Under the pieces are notes generated by a model, which had not been told where the DNA came from, did not search any database, and saw nothing but the letters and a program-made list of their open reading frames with translations. DNA of 48,152 bases from an uncultured Clostridia bacterium (GTDB lineage Bacteria > Bacillota > Clostridia > Oscillospirales > Ruminococcaceae): positions 1-48,152 of the forward strand of contig CALXBD010000019.1 of the NCBI GenBank assembly GCA_944386445.1, read 5' to 3'. Below are positions 7,903 through 16,915 of the stretch, in pieces. Within the stretch, counting starts at the first letter, position 1, and each line of letters begins with the position of its first letter. A program made the position numbers and the translations under genes.

Positions 7903-9291
7903 TTATTTCTTGCAGAATTCGGCAAAAGCGCGATAGGTGGAGTAGACGTCGATTTTGGAGGTCAGCTCATAAGGGGCATGCATAGAAAGGACCGGAACGC
8001 CTACATCGATGGTGTCCACATCCAGCTCGGCAATGTAAGCTGCTACAGTGCCGCCGCCGCCCTGGTCGACCTTGCCCAGCTCGGAAGTCTGCCAGAGGAC
8101 ATTGCCTTCATCCAACATCTTGCGTACCCAACCCATAAATTCAGCGGAAGCGTCAGAGGAGCCACCTTTGCCCCGAGAACCGGTGTATTTGCAGATGGAA
8201 ACACCGTAATTAATAAAGGCATTATTTTTTCGCTCGGACACATCAGGGAAGGTGGGATCAAAGGCCGCGCTGACATCTGCAGACAGGCAGCGGGATTTTG
8301 CCAGTACCGTCCGTCCGGCAAGGCCGTGAGCGGCTGCAAGGTCTTCGATAAAATGCCGCAGGAAGGCGCATTTCATACCGGTATTGCCGCAGGAGCCGAT
8401 CTCTTCCTTATCGGCAAAGATGCACATGACTGTGGTTTCCGGCACGCCACAGTTGAAAACAGCTTCCATTTCGGTAAAGGCACAGACCCTGTCGTCCTGG
8501 CCGTATCCGCCGACGAGACTCCGGTCGAAGCCCACGTCTCCGGCTTTGAAGGCAGGCACCACTTCCAACTCTGCGGAGAGGAAGTCAGCTTCCGTAACAC
8601 CGTATTTCTCAAAGAGGATCTTCAAAATATTCAGCTTGACCAGTTCGCTGGCTTCGTCATCCCGGAAAGGCAGGGAGCCTACTACTAGATTCAGTTCCTC
8701 GCCGCGGATCAGTTCTCCGGCGGGGCGTTTCATCTGATCAGCCGCCAAGTGAGGGAGCAGGTCGGTGACACAGAACACCGGATCGCCTTCATCTTCACCA
8801 ATCCGAACGGTAACAGTTGTTCCGTCGTTCTTCACCAGCACGCCATGAAGGGCCAGAGGAGTTGCCGTCCACTGATATTTTTTAATGCCGCCGTAATAAT
8901 GGGTCTTAAACAGCGCCATTTCCGCATCTTCGTAAACTGGCACCTGCTTCAGGTCCAGCCTGGGAGAATCGGTGTGAGCTGCCATAATATGAACACCCTC
9001 ACAAAGGCATTTCTTTCCCACAACAGCTAAGATCAGTGCTTTGCCCCGATTGTTCAGATAGACTTTATCTCCAGCCTTGTAAGCGGTTTTGGGGTCAAAG
9101 GGAACAAAGCCCAGCTTTTCGGCTCTTGCCACAGCATAATTTACGGCCTCCCTCTCAGTTTTGCTGCAGTTGAGGAAGTTTTTATACTCTTCACAGAAGT
9201 CCATGGCCTGTTTCAGCTCTTCCTCACTGAGAACCAGTCCGCCGTTTTTCTTCTGCAGATACAGTTTATCTTTCCATTCTTTCGCGTTCAT
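7903..9291 (-). CDS. M18-family aminopeptidase
   Basis: A cytosolic zinc aminopeptidase of the aspartyl-aminopeptidase/ApeA type, 462 residues. Motifs are AAHTDSPRLDLK (first metal histidine and aspartate), DRVCAFTEMEA, DKEEIGSCGNTG (catalytic and bridging acidic residues), SADVSAAFDP and the late metal histidine in VLSMHAPYELTSK. The start lies 18 bp downstream of the coaE-fusion stop, with GGAGA upstream, so it is the last gene of the prfA operon. It probably trims N-terminal residues from intracellular peptides. Specificity is not evident from sequence. Confidence 0.95.
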   Translation of the reverse strand: MNAKEWKDKLYLQKKNGGLVLSEEELKQAMDFCEEYKNFLNCSKTEREAVNYAVARAEKLGFVPFDPKTAYKAGDKVYLNNRGKALILAVVGKKCLCEGVHIMAAHTDSPRLDLKQVPVYEDAEMALFKTHYYGGIKKYQWTATPLALHGVLVKNDGTTVTVRIGEDEGDPVFCVTDLLPHLAADQMKRPAGELIRGEELNLVVGSLPFRDDEASELVKLNILKILFEKYGVTEADFLSAELEVVPAFKAGDVGFDRSLVGGYGQDDRVCAFTEMEAVFNCGVPETTVMCIFADKEEIGSCGNTGMKCAFLRHFIEDLAAAHGLAGRTVLAKSRCLSADVSAAFDPTFPDVSERKNNAFINYGVSICKYTGSRGKGGSSDASAEFMGWVRKMLDEGNVLWQTSELGKVDQGGGGTVAAYIAELDVDTIDVGVPVLSMHAPYELTSKIDVYSTYRAFAEFCKK

Positions 9292-9309
9292 AATATTCTC
9301 TCCTTTTCT

Positions 9310-10494
9310 TTATTTTGCCTCCGCGCCAAGGCGGTAAAGCTTCTCATAAACTTTCTTTGCCGACAGCACCCGATTTACATAGGTGTCCGTTGCATTTCCG
9401 GGAATTGTATGAAGATTCTCTCCGTCTTCACTGTAAGCCTCATCTGCCAGCCAGTTTTTGACTTGGCCCCATCCGGCGTGATACGCCGCCAAGGCGTTTT
9501 TCTCACTTCCGAACTCGCTAAGCAGCCGACTTAGCAAATACGTCCCATATTGAATCGCTTTGTCCGGCTCGAACAGATCTTCATAGACGTCTTCTGCGGC
9601 CTCCGACCCGATACCGCTTTTGATCCAATCGAAGGTTTCCTCTGTGATCTGCATCAATCCGATAGCCCCGGCGTCGGAAACCGCATCCGGCTTGAAACTG
9701 CTTTCACAGCAGATCACCGCATAGACCAGCGCTTCCTCGACCTCATATTCCTGAGCGTAATGGGTAACCGTTTCCTGGTATTTCATGGGATACTGCCATC
9801 GAAGCACCATCTGATAACCGCCCCAGATCACCAGCAGGAACAAGAGGAACCCTCCTCCTGCCAACAGTGCCGACTGCCATTGAGGATCCTTCTTTTCCAT
9901 CCGTTTTACCAGCCGCTCACCCTGTGAAAAGAGCTGCTGCGGAGTACCGTTGTTGGTCAGAATATAATCGCATCGACGGCGATAAAAGCCGTCCGCCTTC
10001 TGGGCGGAAATCCGCATATCGGCCGCTTCCGGTGTTAGACCATCTCGCTCCATAATTCGGTTTTTCCGCAAAGCAACGTCCGCCAGTACGCCGATTTTCC
10101 GATCACAGAGCTTGTCCGCGCCACTTTCAAAGAGAGTCGGCGCATCCAGCAGGATATATCTTCTGCCCGCCGCTGCCAGCTCGTCAATTTTCGCCTGAAT
10201 CCGCGCGGTAATCAACGGATACAGAATTCCTTCCAATTTTGCCAGTTCCTTTGGGTCGGAAAAGACCCTGGCCCCCAGCATTTTTCGGTTCAATGTTCCG
10301 TCACCCGCCAGGACCTCCCCGCCAAAAACTGTTGCCAGCTTTTGAATAACCTCCGGTTCTGCCGTCACCTCCCGGGACACCAGATCCGCGTTGATCACAG
10401 CGTATCCGTGGGCGGCGAAGGCTTCTGAAACCGTTGTTTTTCCGGCGCCTGTCTGGCCGGTAAGGCCCACTACCAATGGTTTTTTCTCAGGCAT
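9310..10494 (-). CDS. coaE: Dephospho-CoA kinase fused to a membrane-anchored lytic transglycosylase
   Basis: One uninterrupted 394-residue frame holds two unrelated enzymes. Residues 1-~195 are CoaE, which phosphorylates dephospho-CoA in the last step of CoA synthesis: P-loop GLTGQTGAGKTT (10-21), then INADLVSREV, LLDAPTLFESG and the RISAQ lid motif. Residues ~205-228 (SALLAGGGFLLFLLVIWGGY) are a single transmembrane helix. Residues ~245-385 are a soluble lytic transglycosylase (SLT) domain with the catalytic Glu264 in CCESSFKP, then GAIGLMQI and ALAAYHAGWG. AAGGAGG precedes the ATG. An internal start at MEKKDPQWQ has no clear ribosome site. The kinase would be cytoplasmic and the transglycosylase extracytoplasmic. 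A lost stop codon between two once-separate genes is an alternative. Confidence 0.9.
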   Translation of the reverse strand: MPEKKPLVVGLTGQTGAGKTTVSEAFAAHGYAVINADLVSREVTAEPEVIQKLATVFGGEVLAGDGTLNRKMLGARVFSDPKELAKLEGILYPLITARIQAKIDELAAAGRRYILLDAPTLFESGADKLCDRKIGVLADVALRKNRIMERDGLTPEAADMRISAQKADGFYRRRCDYILTNNGTPQQLFSQGERLVKRMEKKDPQWQSALLAGGGFLLFLLVIWGGYQMVLRWQYPMKYQETVTHYAQEYEVEEALVYAVICCESSFKPDAVSDAGAIGLMQITEETFDWIKSGIGSEAAEDVYEDLFEPDKAIQYGTYLLSRLLSEFGSEKNALAAYHAGWGQVKNWLADEAYSEDGENLHTIPGNATDTYVNRVLSAKKVYEKLYRLGAEAK

Positions 10495-10505
10495 GTATCT
10501 CCTCC

Positions 10506-11537
10506 TTACAAAACCACCACATCAAAACCGGCGGCCCGAAGCAACCGGTTATAAACCGCCAAACCTACCCCATCCTTTTCAGGCATAGGGACATAAACGG
10601 TTTTAGCGCCTTTTTCATCACATTCCCGCAGGCGGTCAAAGAGCACCTTTGCCTGAGAAAGCCCATCCCCGCGTTTTCCGAAAGGCATACTAGGGACATC
10701 CAGCAGCTTCTCCTCACCCTCAAAGGCCATGGCCCATACTCCCGGCCCCTTATGAAGCCGGACATATTCAGCACATGCATCCGGGCTGCCATCCAAGATA
10801 ATCACATTTGCCTTTGGGGAATAATGCTTATACTTCATCCCGGGGGAGAGGGCCTTTTCCCCATTTTTCAATTGATGAAGCACGCCGTCATCTACCGTTA
10901 CCGCACAATATTTAGACAGCATCTCCACTGTGATACCGCCAGGCCGCAGCAGCCGCACTCCATCCTCATGAACAGCAATGACGGTGGACTCGACACCCAC
11001 ACTGCACTCTCCGCCGTCCAGAATCAAAGGGATCCGGCCGTTCATATCCTGAAAGACATGTTCGGCTTTGGTAGGGCTGGGCAGCCCCGACAGATTGGCG
11101 CTTGGGGCCGCTAAGGGCAGTCCGCTTTCACGAATGAGCCTTGCTGCCACCGGATGAGACGGCATCCGCACTGCAATGGTATCCAAGCCCCCGGTTGTCG
11201 CATCAGGGACCTCCTTGGCTTTGGGAAAGATCATTGTCAGCGGTCCCGGCCAAAAGGCGTCTGCCAATGTGTAAGCAAGCTGGGGCCGAACACGGGCCAG
11301 AGATTTCAACATTTCCAGGTCGGCGATGTGGACAATTAACGGATTATCCGACGGTCTTCCCTTCGCCGCATAAATCTTTTTTGCCGCCTCCGGATTCCAT
11401 GCATTGGCCGCCAGGCCATACACGGTTTCGGTAGGGATTCCCACCAGTTCTCCCTGCCGCAGCAGAGAGACTGCTTTCTCAATACCCGCATCGTTCGCAG
11501 GCAGCAAAGCGGTTTCAAATCGTTTTTGCGTTTCCAT
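10506..11537 (-). CDS. L-threonylcarbamoyladenylate synthase (TsaC/Sua5 family)
   Basis: Makes threonylcarbamoyl-AMP from threonine, bicarbonate and ATP for the t6A37 modification of ANN-decoding tRNAs. At 343 residues it is the long Sua5 form: an N-terminal YrdC domain (GIPTETVYGLAANAWN, KGRPSDNPLIVHI, PGPLTMIF, RMPSHPVA, APSANLSG) and a C-terminal Sua5 domain (LSPGMKYKHYSPKA linker, then about 110 residues). I chose ATG 11537, preceded by GAGGA. A GTG at 11552 would overlap prfA and lacks a ribosome site. It lies 4 bp after the prfA stop and 11 bp before coaE. Confidence 0.93.
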   Translation of the reverse strand: METQKRFETALLPANDAGIEKAVSLLRQGELVGIPTETVYGLAANAWNPEAAKKIYAAKGRPSDNPLIVHIADLEMLKSLARVRPQLAYTLADAFWPGPLTMIFPKAKEVPDATTGGLDTIAVRMPSHPVAARLIRESGLPLAAPSANLSGLPSPTKAEHVFQDMNGRIPLILDGGECSVGVESTVIAVHEDGVRLLRPGGITVEMLSKYCAVTVDDGVLHQLKNGEKALSPGMKYKHYSPKANVIILDGSPDACAEYVRLHKGPGVWAMAFEGEEKLLDVPSMPFGKRGDGLSQAKVLFDRLRECDEKGAKTVYVPMPEKDGVGLAVYNRLLRAAGFDVVVL

Positions 11538-11541
11538 TTTG

Positions 11542-12618
11542 TTATTCCTCACCCTGTGCTGCCAGTAATTCTGCCTGTCTTGCCGTAATCAAAGCATCAA
11601 TCATTTCGTCCAGATCCCCATCGAGAAATGTGTCTAAATGATAGAGAGATAGCCCTATCCGATGATCGGTAACTCTTCCCTGAGGATAATTATATGTCCG
11701 AATCCGTTCCGAACGGTCACCGGTTCCCACCTGGCTTTTTCGCTCCGCGGCGATAGCGGCATTCTGCTCCTGAACCTTGGCGTCATAAAGCCGGGATCGC
11801 AGGACTTTCATGGCTTTTTCCTTATTTTTGATCTGGCTCCGCTCGTCCTGACATTCCACCACAACACCTGTAGGCAGATGGGTGATCCGGATAGCGGATT
11901 CCGTCTTATTGATATGCTGACCGCCAGCGCCGCTGGAGCGGAAGGTATCGATCTGAAGGTCTGCAGGATTGATTTCAAATTCCACATCTTCGGCTTCCGG
12001 CAGTACCGCCACTGTTACGGTTGAAGTGTGGATTCGTCCCTGAGTTTCCGTTTCCGGCACCCGCTGTACGCGGTGGACGCCGCTTTCATATTTCAGTCTG
12101 GAATAAGCCCCGTCCCCGCTGATAGACGCTGATATTTCCTTATAGCCTCCCAGTTCGGTGGGATTGGCATAAAGGACCTCCACCTTCCAGCCTCTTGCCT
12201 CAGCATACATGGTATACATCCGGTAAAGGGTATTGACAAACAACGCTGCTTCCTCGCCGCCGGCGCCGCCGCGGATCTCCAAAATCACGTTCTTGTCATC
12301 ATTGGGGTCCCGAGGCAACAGGAGAATTTTAATCTCCTCCGCGATCTGTTCCATTTCCGCCTTGGCGGAAGAATATTCTTCCTCCAGCAGTTCCTTAAAA
12401 TCGTGGTCAAGGCCGCCCGCATCCAACAAGGATTTGGCCTCTTCAAAATCGGCGTTGGCCTTTTTATATGCCCGGAACTTTTCCACAATCGGGGTAAGGT
12501 TTTTATACTCTTTCATCAGGTCGCGATAAACGGCCTGATCTGAAACCACATCCGGCTCCATGAGCCGCCGATTGACTTCTTCATAGCGTTCTTCTATGAG
12601 CTGCAGTTTTTCAAACAT
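11542..12618 (-). CDS. prfA: Peptide chain release factor 1
   Basis: Recognises UAA and UAG and triggers peptidyl-tRNA hydrolysis. The 358-residue protein has the [11 protein letters not shown] segment of domain 2, the RF1-type PxT stop-recognition tripeptide as Pro188-Glu-Thr190 in [14 protein letters not shown], and the GGQ loop at 232-234 ([13 protein letters not shown]). ATG 12618 has AAAGGA 8 nt upstream. The in-frame ATG at 12627 would sit on the ribosome site. prmC is not adjacent. The gene is second in an operon after DUF951. Confidence 0.97.
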   Translation of the reverse strand: MFEKLQLIEERYEEVNRRLMEPDVVSDQAVYRDLMKEYKNLTPIVEKFRAYKKANADFEEAKSLLDAGGLDHDFKELLEEEYSSAKAEMEQIAEEIKILLLPRDPNDDKNVILEIRGGAGGEEAALFVNTLYRMYTMYAEARGWKVEVLYANPTELGGYKEISASISGDGAYSRLKYESGVHRVQRVPETETQGRIHTSTVTVAVLPEAEDVEFEINPADLQIDTFRSSGAGGQHINKTESAIRITHLPTGVVVECQDERSQIKNKEKAMKVLRSRLYDAKVQEQNAAIAAERKSQVGTGDRSERIRTYNYPQGRVTDHRIGLSLYHLDTFLDGDLDEMIDALITARQAELLAAQGEE

Positions 12619-12661
12619 GGATCTCATCCTTTCTTTCCGCGTTTTTTACAGAAAGAAGATG

Positions 12662-12850
12662 CTAATCTTCGCCCTTGGATTCGATCCGTTTGATATTCTT
12701 CTCCACCTTGGAACGGGGAATCATCATTTCCCGTCCGCAGCGGGCACAACGGATTTTAAAATCCGCACCGATCCGCAGCACAAGAAAACGGTTCTCCCCA
12801 CAGGGATGGTTTTTTTTCATTACCAGGACGTCTCCCACTGCGATCTCCAT
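12662..12850 (-). CDS. DUF951 small zinc-ribbon-like protein
   Basis: A 62-residue protein starting MEIAVGDVLVMKKNHPCGE with a CARCGREMMIPRSKVEKNIK segment. This is the DUF951 pattern common in Firmicutes: a short basic protein with conserved Cys and His residues but no known function. AAGGAGGAG precedes the ATG. Longer upstream starts in the frame run over the promoter. It is the first gene of the prfA operon, 43 bp before prfA, which hints at a translation-linked role, though that is inference only. Confidence 0.85.
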   Translation of the reverse strand: MEIAVGDVLVMKKNHPCGENRFLVLRIGADFKIRCARCGREMMIPRSKVEKNIKRIESKGED

Positions 12851-12917
12851 GAAACTCCTCCTTTTCCTCAGTTTTCTCATAATTTGAATGCCGCAGGAAA
12901 ACTGCGGCCATACTGGT

Positions 12918-12947
12918 ATTATAACACTTTTCCGGTATAAAAAGCAA
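12918..12947 (-). promoter_or_regulatory. Sigma-A promoter for the DUF951-prfA operon
   Basis: Minus-strand TTGCTT (12947-12942), 18-nt spacer, TATAAT (12923-12918). The transcript would begin about 60 nt before the DUF951 start. Confidence 0.7.
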
Positions 12948-13058
12948 TTTTTAAAAGCAAGTTTCACACTTTCTTCATGCTTTTCAGCAAACGGATAAAC
13001 CTTCAAAAAACCGGGCATACTTTCTGTGAAAATTCACCGATCTGAAAGGAGTCTTCTT

Positions 13059-13412
13059 ATGGAAATCACTGCTGTTTTTCCCACAATTGACGACGCTGAA
13101 AACTGCGCGCGCAGACTAAAGCACACCTGCCCTGGGATTCGTTCCATCCGCATCCGGTTTCACAGCAATCATGCGGAAAACAGTCCTGTTATTCCCGCAG
13201 TATTTGCCGCTTCTGATACTCCCGGCGGCACAAGCGCCCCGGTAGATCATGCCGGTGCGCCTTATGCAGCGTTCGCCCTGGCTCCGGAAACCCATCCGAA
13301 TGAGGAAGCGCGTCAGGACTGCACCATGCTCGTTGACGCAGAGGATTTTTGCTGTCACGAGGTAGAATCCATTCTTCTCAACGAACACGCGTCCCGGGTG
13401 CATTCCTGGTAA
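13059..13412 (+). CDS. Hypothetical protein with an alpha/beta N-terminal segment
   Basis: A 117-residue protein that I do not recognise. The start MEITAVFPTIDDAENCARRL has GAAAGGAGT upstream. Residues 1-35 look like beta-alpha-beta (ITAVFPTIDDAENCARRLK, then SIRIRFHS), as in ferredoxin-like or stress-protein folds that scan for a partner. The middle is Ala/Pro rich and probably loose. The C-terminus contains ARQDCTMLVDAEDFCCHEVESIL with four Cys in the whole protein. It has no signal peptide or membrane segment. It is divergent from DUF951 and ends 3 bp before the convergent MATE gene. Confidence 0.65.
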   Translation: MEITAVFPTIDDAENCARRLKHTCPGIRSIRIRFHSNHAENSPVIPAVFAASDTPGGTSAPVDHAGAPYAAFALAPETHPNEEARQDCTMLVDAEDFCCHEVESILLNEHASRVHSW

Positions 13413-13415
13413 CAA

Positions 13416-14798
13416 TCAGGAATACAGCGCTTCTCCATCCGGCATAGCTTCCCGCTGCCGCATCAGTCTGTTGAACAGCAGCAGGAACGTAGTTGTTGAG
13501 ACGATTCCGCCGACAATATCTGCCGCAGGTTCCGCATAAAAGGCCGCCTCTGCGCCCAAAAATGAAGGCAGAGCTAACGTAAGCACAAACAACAGCGTTT
13601 TCCGGAACAGGGACAACGACACAGCCACCCGTGCTACCCCCAAAGCGGTCATTCCGTCCACGAAGGTGTACTGAAACGCCAATGGAATGATCCCGGCTGT
13701 CATAATCCGGATTCCCCAAGCCGAAAGATCAAGGTACTGGGGATCACTGGAAAAGATCCGTACGAACTGGCCCGGAATCAGCTGAGAAAGCGTAAACATG
13801 ATCACGGTAAAGGCAACTGCCATAAGCAGAATATGCCGTTCTCCCTGACGGATCCGTCCAACCTGCTTTGCGCCGTAATTAAAGCTGAGGATTGGCTGAG
13901 TTCCGCCGGTGATACCTGCCATGGGCATGGTTATCAGCTGCATATAGCTTTGAACAATCGTTGCACAGGTTACCAGCATATCTCCTTGCTGCGCGCCCCC
14001 GTACCGCTGAAGGGAACTGTTAAGTGCGATAATCACCACGCTGTCCGTTGCAATAATCAGAAACGGGGAAAGTCCGAAAGTCAGAACCCTTCGCACAATT
14101 TTGGCCGAATATCCCCGAAAGGTAATCCGCACTGGTACTCGCTTGGAAAAAAGCACAGCCAGCACGAATCCGCAGGAAGCAGCCTGAGAAAGGACTGTAG
14201 CCGCAGCAGCGCCGGCCACTCCCATACCAAAAGCAAAGATAAATAAAGGATCCAAAATAATATTCATAATGGCGCCGATCACTACAGTTGCCATTCCCAA
14301 AGTAGAAAATCCCTGACAGATGATAAATTGGTTTAGTCCGGTGGCAAGTATGGAGAAAATCGTTCCGCATATAATGATAGTCAAATAGCTTTCAGCGTAT
14401 GGAAGCGTCGTTGCGCTGGCGCCGAACGTCAGTAACAAAGGGCGCTTAAACATCAAAAATACGCCGGTCAATACAGCCGCCATCGCAGCCAGCATAGCCG
14501 CGCAGTTGGCGAGAATCTGTTCCGCACCTTTCTGGTTTCCCTCTCCCATTCGAATTGCTGCTAGCGGAGCTCCGCCCAGGCCTACCAGAAAAGCAAACGA
14601 TGAAATAAGCGTGACTACCGGTCCGCAGACGCCGGCCCCTGCCAAGGCAACACCTCCGATTTCCGGGATATTACCGATATAAATCCGGTCAACAATTCCG
14701 TAAAGCACATTGATAAATTGGGCAAGCATAGACGGAATTGCCAATTTCCAAACGAGTTTCGGCACCGGGTCCTTACCGAGATCATTCTCTTTTCTCAT
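13416..14798 (-). CDS. MATE-family efflux transporter
   Basis: A 460-residue, about 12-helix membrane protein of the MATE (NorM/DinF) family, which exports drugs or metabolites using Na+ or H+ gradients. The N-terminus DLGKDPVPKLVWKLAIPSMLAQFINVLYGIVDRIYIGN is the classic clostridial MATE opening. The internally repeated two-bundle layout is visible in the second-half ITGGTQPILSFNYGAK motif. AAGAGGAAC lies upstream of the ATG. The substrate is unknown. It is monocistronic, starting about 100 bp after the terminator at 14900-14943. Confidence 0.93.
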   Translation of the reverse strand: MRKENDLGKDPVPKLVWKLAIPSMLAQFINVLYGIVDRIYIGNIPEIGGVALAGAGVCGPVVTLISSFAFLVGLGGAPLAAIRMGEGNQKGAEQILANCAAMLAAMAAVLTGVFLMFKRPLLLTFGASATTLPYAESYLTIIICGTIFSILATGLNQFIICQGFSTLGMATVVIGAIMNIILDPLFIFAFGMGVAGAAAATVLSQAASCGFVLAVLFSKRVPVRITFRGYSAKIVRRVLTFGLSPFLIIATDSVVIIALNSSLQRYGGAQQGDMLVTCATIVQSYMQLITMPMAGITGGTQPILSFNYGAKQVGRIRQGERHILLMAVAFTVIMFTLSQLIPGQFVRIFSSDPQYLDLSAWGIRIMTAGIIPLAFQYTFVDGMTALGVARVAVSLSLFRKTLLFVLTLALPSFLGAEAAFYAEPAADIVGGIVSTTTFLLLFNRLMRQREAMPDGEALYS

Positions 14799-14899
14799 TG
14801 TAAAGTTCCTCTTTCTCTCTTTCTGAACAGTTCACAGGATATTATAGCCCTTTTTAGTGCCCGGTGCAAGAGTCTTGAAGAACTTGTTCCGTTTTGCTG

Positions 14900-14943
14900 A
14901 AAATACCGGAACCTTGATATAAAAATCAGGGTTCCGGTATTTT
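14900..14943 (-). terminator. Long intrinsic terminator after the CAP-domain gene
   Basis: AAAATACCGGAACC pairs perfectly with GGTTCCGGTATTTT, and the inner TTGAT/ATCAG extends the stem to 19 bp around an A-rich loop. It begins 2 nt past the CAP-gene stop (14946) in the minus direction and closes the azl-CAP transcript. Confidence 0.9.
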
Positions 14944-14945
14944 AC

Positions 14946-15860
14946 TCAATCTATTTTTTGCGCAAACAGCTGTGCCCAGTAACAAATTCCGTTATCATCC
15001 CAGTAAGCAGCGATTCCCATATAATTAAAGTCGGCACCAAGAATATTCTGTCTGTGGCCGGGAGAAGACATCCAAGCCGCCACCACGGCCTCCGGCGAAG
15101 AATAATTTTTTGCCAAATTCTCTCCCAGTTTTCCAGAAACCCCATGACTTGCATTAAAAATGGTATGCCATTCGCTTCCATCCGGACGGATATGAGCAAA
15201 ATTTTCCGTACATTCCTTTGCCCGAACAGCGGCCAAATCATTTAATGTTGCGGAAGGTGCCAATGCCGAGAGTCCCTCCGCTGCGCGGGCCTGATTTACC
15301 AAATCCAGCACCCGTTCTTCCCAGGAAAGCCCTGTTCCACCAGGATCTTTGATCAAAGCCCCGTTCGTTCCGAACTCATATGTTATCCCATCGATCTTCA
15401 GCTGACCTATAGCCATTTGTCCATCAGCTTTCAAATAATACCGGCTGCCATTTTGGTCTTCCAGCCAGCCAGTCGCCATACTGCCATCGGGCTTCAGATA
15501 ATACCATTTTCCCTGATCCCACAGCCAACCGGTCTGCATCACGCCTCCGGCGCCCAGGAAATACCATTTCCCGTCCACTTTCTGCCAGCCGTAAACCATC
15601 TGCCCGTCGGAACGACAGTAATACCATACATGTGCATTGGAATCCCAGATCCAACCTGTCTGCATGATGCCGTTGGAGTCAAAATGGTACCATTTGCCGC
15701 CGATCCATTCCCAACCTACTGCTAGGGAGCCATCCGTATGATAATAACACCATTTTTTCTGATTTGTCTGTTGCCAGGCAGCCCCCACCGGCATAGCACA
15801 ACTGAGACAAATCACAATCAGCGTCAGCACGGCCAACAATTGCTTTTGAAGTTTTTTCAC
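14946..15860 (-). CDS. Secreted CAP-domain protein with cell-wall-binding GW repeats
   Basis: A 304-residue exported protein. Residues 1-27 are a signal peptide (basic KKLQKQ, hydrophobic LLAVLTLIVICLSC, cleavage near VGA-AW). Residues ~28-170 hold about six or seven choline-binding-type repeats of the GWxWxxGKWYYL pattern. Residues ~183-304 are a CAP/SCP domain with FAHIRPDG, GENLAKNY and SSPGHRQNIL, the fold found in extracellular proteins of uncertain enzymatic function. The GTG start at 15860 has AGGAGG 7 nt upstream. It lies only 18 bp after azlD with no terminator between, so read-through from azlBCD is likely. Binding to wall teichoic acid or another polymer is inferred from the repeats. 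Confidence 0.92.
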   Translation of the reverse strand: MKKLQKQLLAVLTLIVICLSCAMPVGAAWQQTNQKKWCYYHTDGSLAVGWEWIGGKWYHFDSNGIMQTGWIWDSNAHVWYYCRSDGQMVYGWQKVDGKWYFLGAGGVMQTGWLWDQGKWYYLKPDGSMATGWLEDQNGSRYYLKADGQMAIGQLKIDGITYEFGTNGALIKDPGGTGLSWEERVLDLVNQARAAEGLSALAPSATLNDLAAVRAKECTENFAHIRPDGSEWHTIFNASHGVSGKLGENLAKNYSSPEAVVAAWMSSPGHRQNILGADFNYMGIAAYWDDNGICYWAQLFAQKID

Positions 15861-15878
15861 AATAAATCCTCCTAAATA

Positions 15879-16205
15879 CTAAAATACCAGCTGTACCATC
15901 AACATATAAATAATCGTCCCTGCTCCGATTGAAAGCAGCATATTTTTCTTCCATAAATGAAGCCCCGCCACTACGGCTGCGCCAATCCATTCCGGGAGGC
16001 CAAACGGTGCCTTCGTTACTGTCACATTTTTAAAGCAATACACAACCAACATTCCAATCACAGCATAAGGCAACACCTTTCCCAAATACCGGATATAGGC
16101 CGGTACTGGCCTGCTCGCGGGAAAAATCAGAAATGGCAAGAATCTGGTTGTTGCTGTTGCCAATACTACGGCACCTATTGTCAAAAGCATTTGTACCGTA
16201 TTCAT
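15879..16205 (-). CDS. azlD: Branched-chain amino acid exporter small subunit AzlD
   Basis: A 108-residue protein with about four hydrophobic segments and the AzlD pattern: [27 protein letters not shown], then [13 protein letters not shown] and two further helices. AzlC and AzlD together export branched-chain amino acids. Its start overlaps the azlC stop by 4 bp, the usual coupling of this pair. Confidence 0.94.
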   Translation of the reverse strand: MNTVQMLLTIGAVVLATATTRFLPFLIFPASRPVPAYIRYLGKVLPYAVIGMLVVYCFKNVTVTKAPFGLPEWIGAAVVAGLHLWKKNMLLSIGAGTIIYMLMVQLVF

Positions 16206-16915
16206 TTAGCAGGCTCCTCCATGTGGGATGCCGGATCCAGTTTTTTGCGAAAAAATGTCAACATCATTAGGATAAGAACCATCGCCGGCAAAATAAAATA
16301 GTCTGTCGGAAAGACAACCAGACAGAGCACAGATGCTCCCAATCCGACCAAAGCAGGGCGATGATCCCGGCAGGAAAACCATTGATTCATAAAAATAACA
16401 ATAAACAGCCCCGTCATCGCAAAATCGATACCTGTAGTGTCAAATGGGACAAAGCTCCCTGCCAGGCTCCCAAGCATAGAACCCGCAATCCAATAACAAT
16501 GGTTCAGTAACGTCACAAAAAATCGAAACCATCCCGCATCCACTCCTTCCGGCGGGTCCACCGAGCAGTTAATAGAAAAGGATTCATCGCACATTCCAAA
16601 AATCAGATAAAACTTTTTCCATCCGGCGCCTTTATATTTTTCAAGCATGGAAAGTCCATAAAACAGATGTCTGGCATTTACCATCAATGCCAGACAATAC
16701 GCATATATCGGTTGGAAATTACCTGCCAGCAAGCCCACCGTTACGAATTCCATAGACCCGGCAAAAATCGTCGTACTCATCAGAAGTGTCCAAGGCCAGG
16801 AAAATCCCTTGCTCTGCATCAATACGCCGTAGGCAATTCCCAAAAAAGTAAATCCTGCCAAAATAGGAAGCGTATGCGGAAAAGCGGCGCGAAAAGCCTT
16901 TGCTTTATCGGCCAT
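16202..16915 (-). CDS. azlC: Branched-chain amino acid exporter large subunit AzlC
   Basis: A 237-residue integral membrane protein of the AzlC family with [38 protein letters not shown] near the start and [13 protein letters not shown] in the middle, both hallmark motifs. It forms the main permease for leucine, isoleucine or valine efflux with AzlD. It overlaps the Lrp gene by 11 bp upstream and azlD by 4 bp downstream, so all three are translationally coupled. Confidence 0.95.
   Translation of the reverse strand: MADKAKAFRAAFPHTLPILAGFTFLGIAYGVLMQSKGFSWPWTLLMSTTIFAGSMEFVTVGLLAGNFQPIYAYCLALMVNARHLFYGLSMLEKYKGAGWKKFYLIFGMCDESFSINCSVDPPEGVDAGWFRFFVTLLNHCYWIAGSMLGSLAGSFVPFDTTGIDFAMTGLFIVIFMNQWFSCRDHRPALVGLGASVLCLVVFPTDYFILPAMVLILMMLTFFRKKLDPASHMEEPAK

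Noticed and set aside
7552..8688. 378-codon plus-strand ORF opposite the M18 aminopeptidase
   Set aside because: It has no family resemblance and runs through the uxuB end, a strong terminator and the peptidase gene. It is an antisense shadow of a well-supported gene.
9870..9920. Internal start for a separate lytic transglycosylase
   Set aside because: An ATG (MEKKDPQWQ) exists just before the membrane helix, but no ribosome site precedes it, so the fusion reading is preferred, though not proven.
10476..11114. 212-codon plus-strand ORF opposite tsaC
   Set aside because: Antisense shadow of a conserved YrdC/Sua5 domain. The translation has no recognisable motif.
15424..15725. Possible CRISPR-like or DNA tandem repeat
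   Set aside because: The periodicity comes from protein-level GW repeats in the CAP protein. DNA copies are divergent and there are no spacers.
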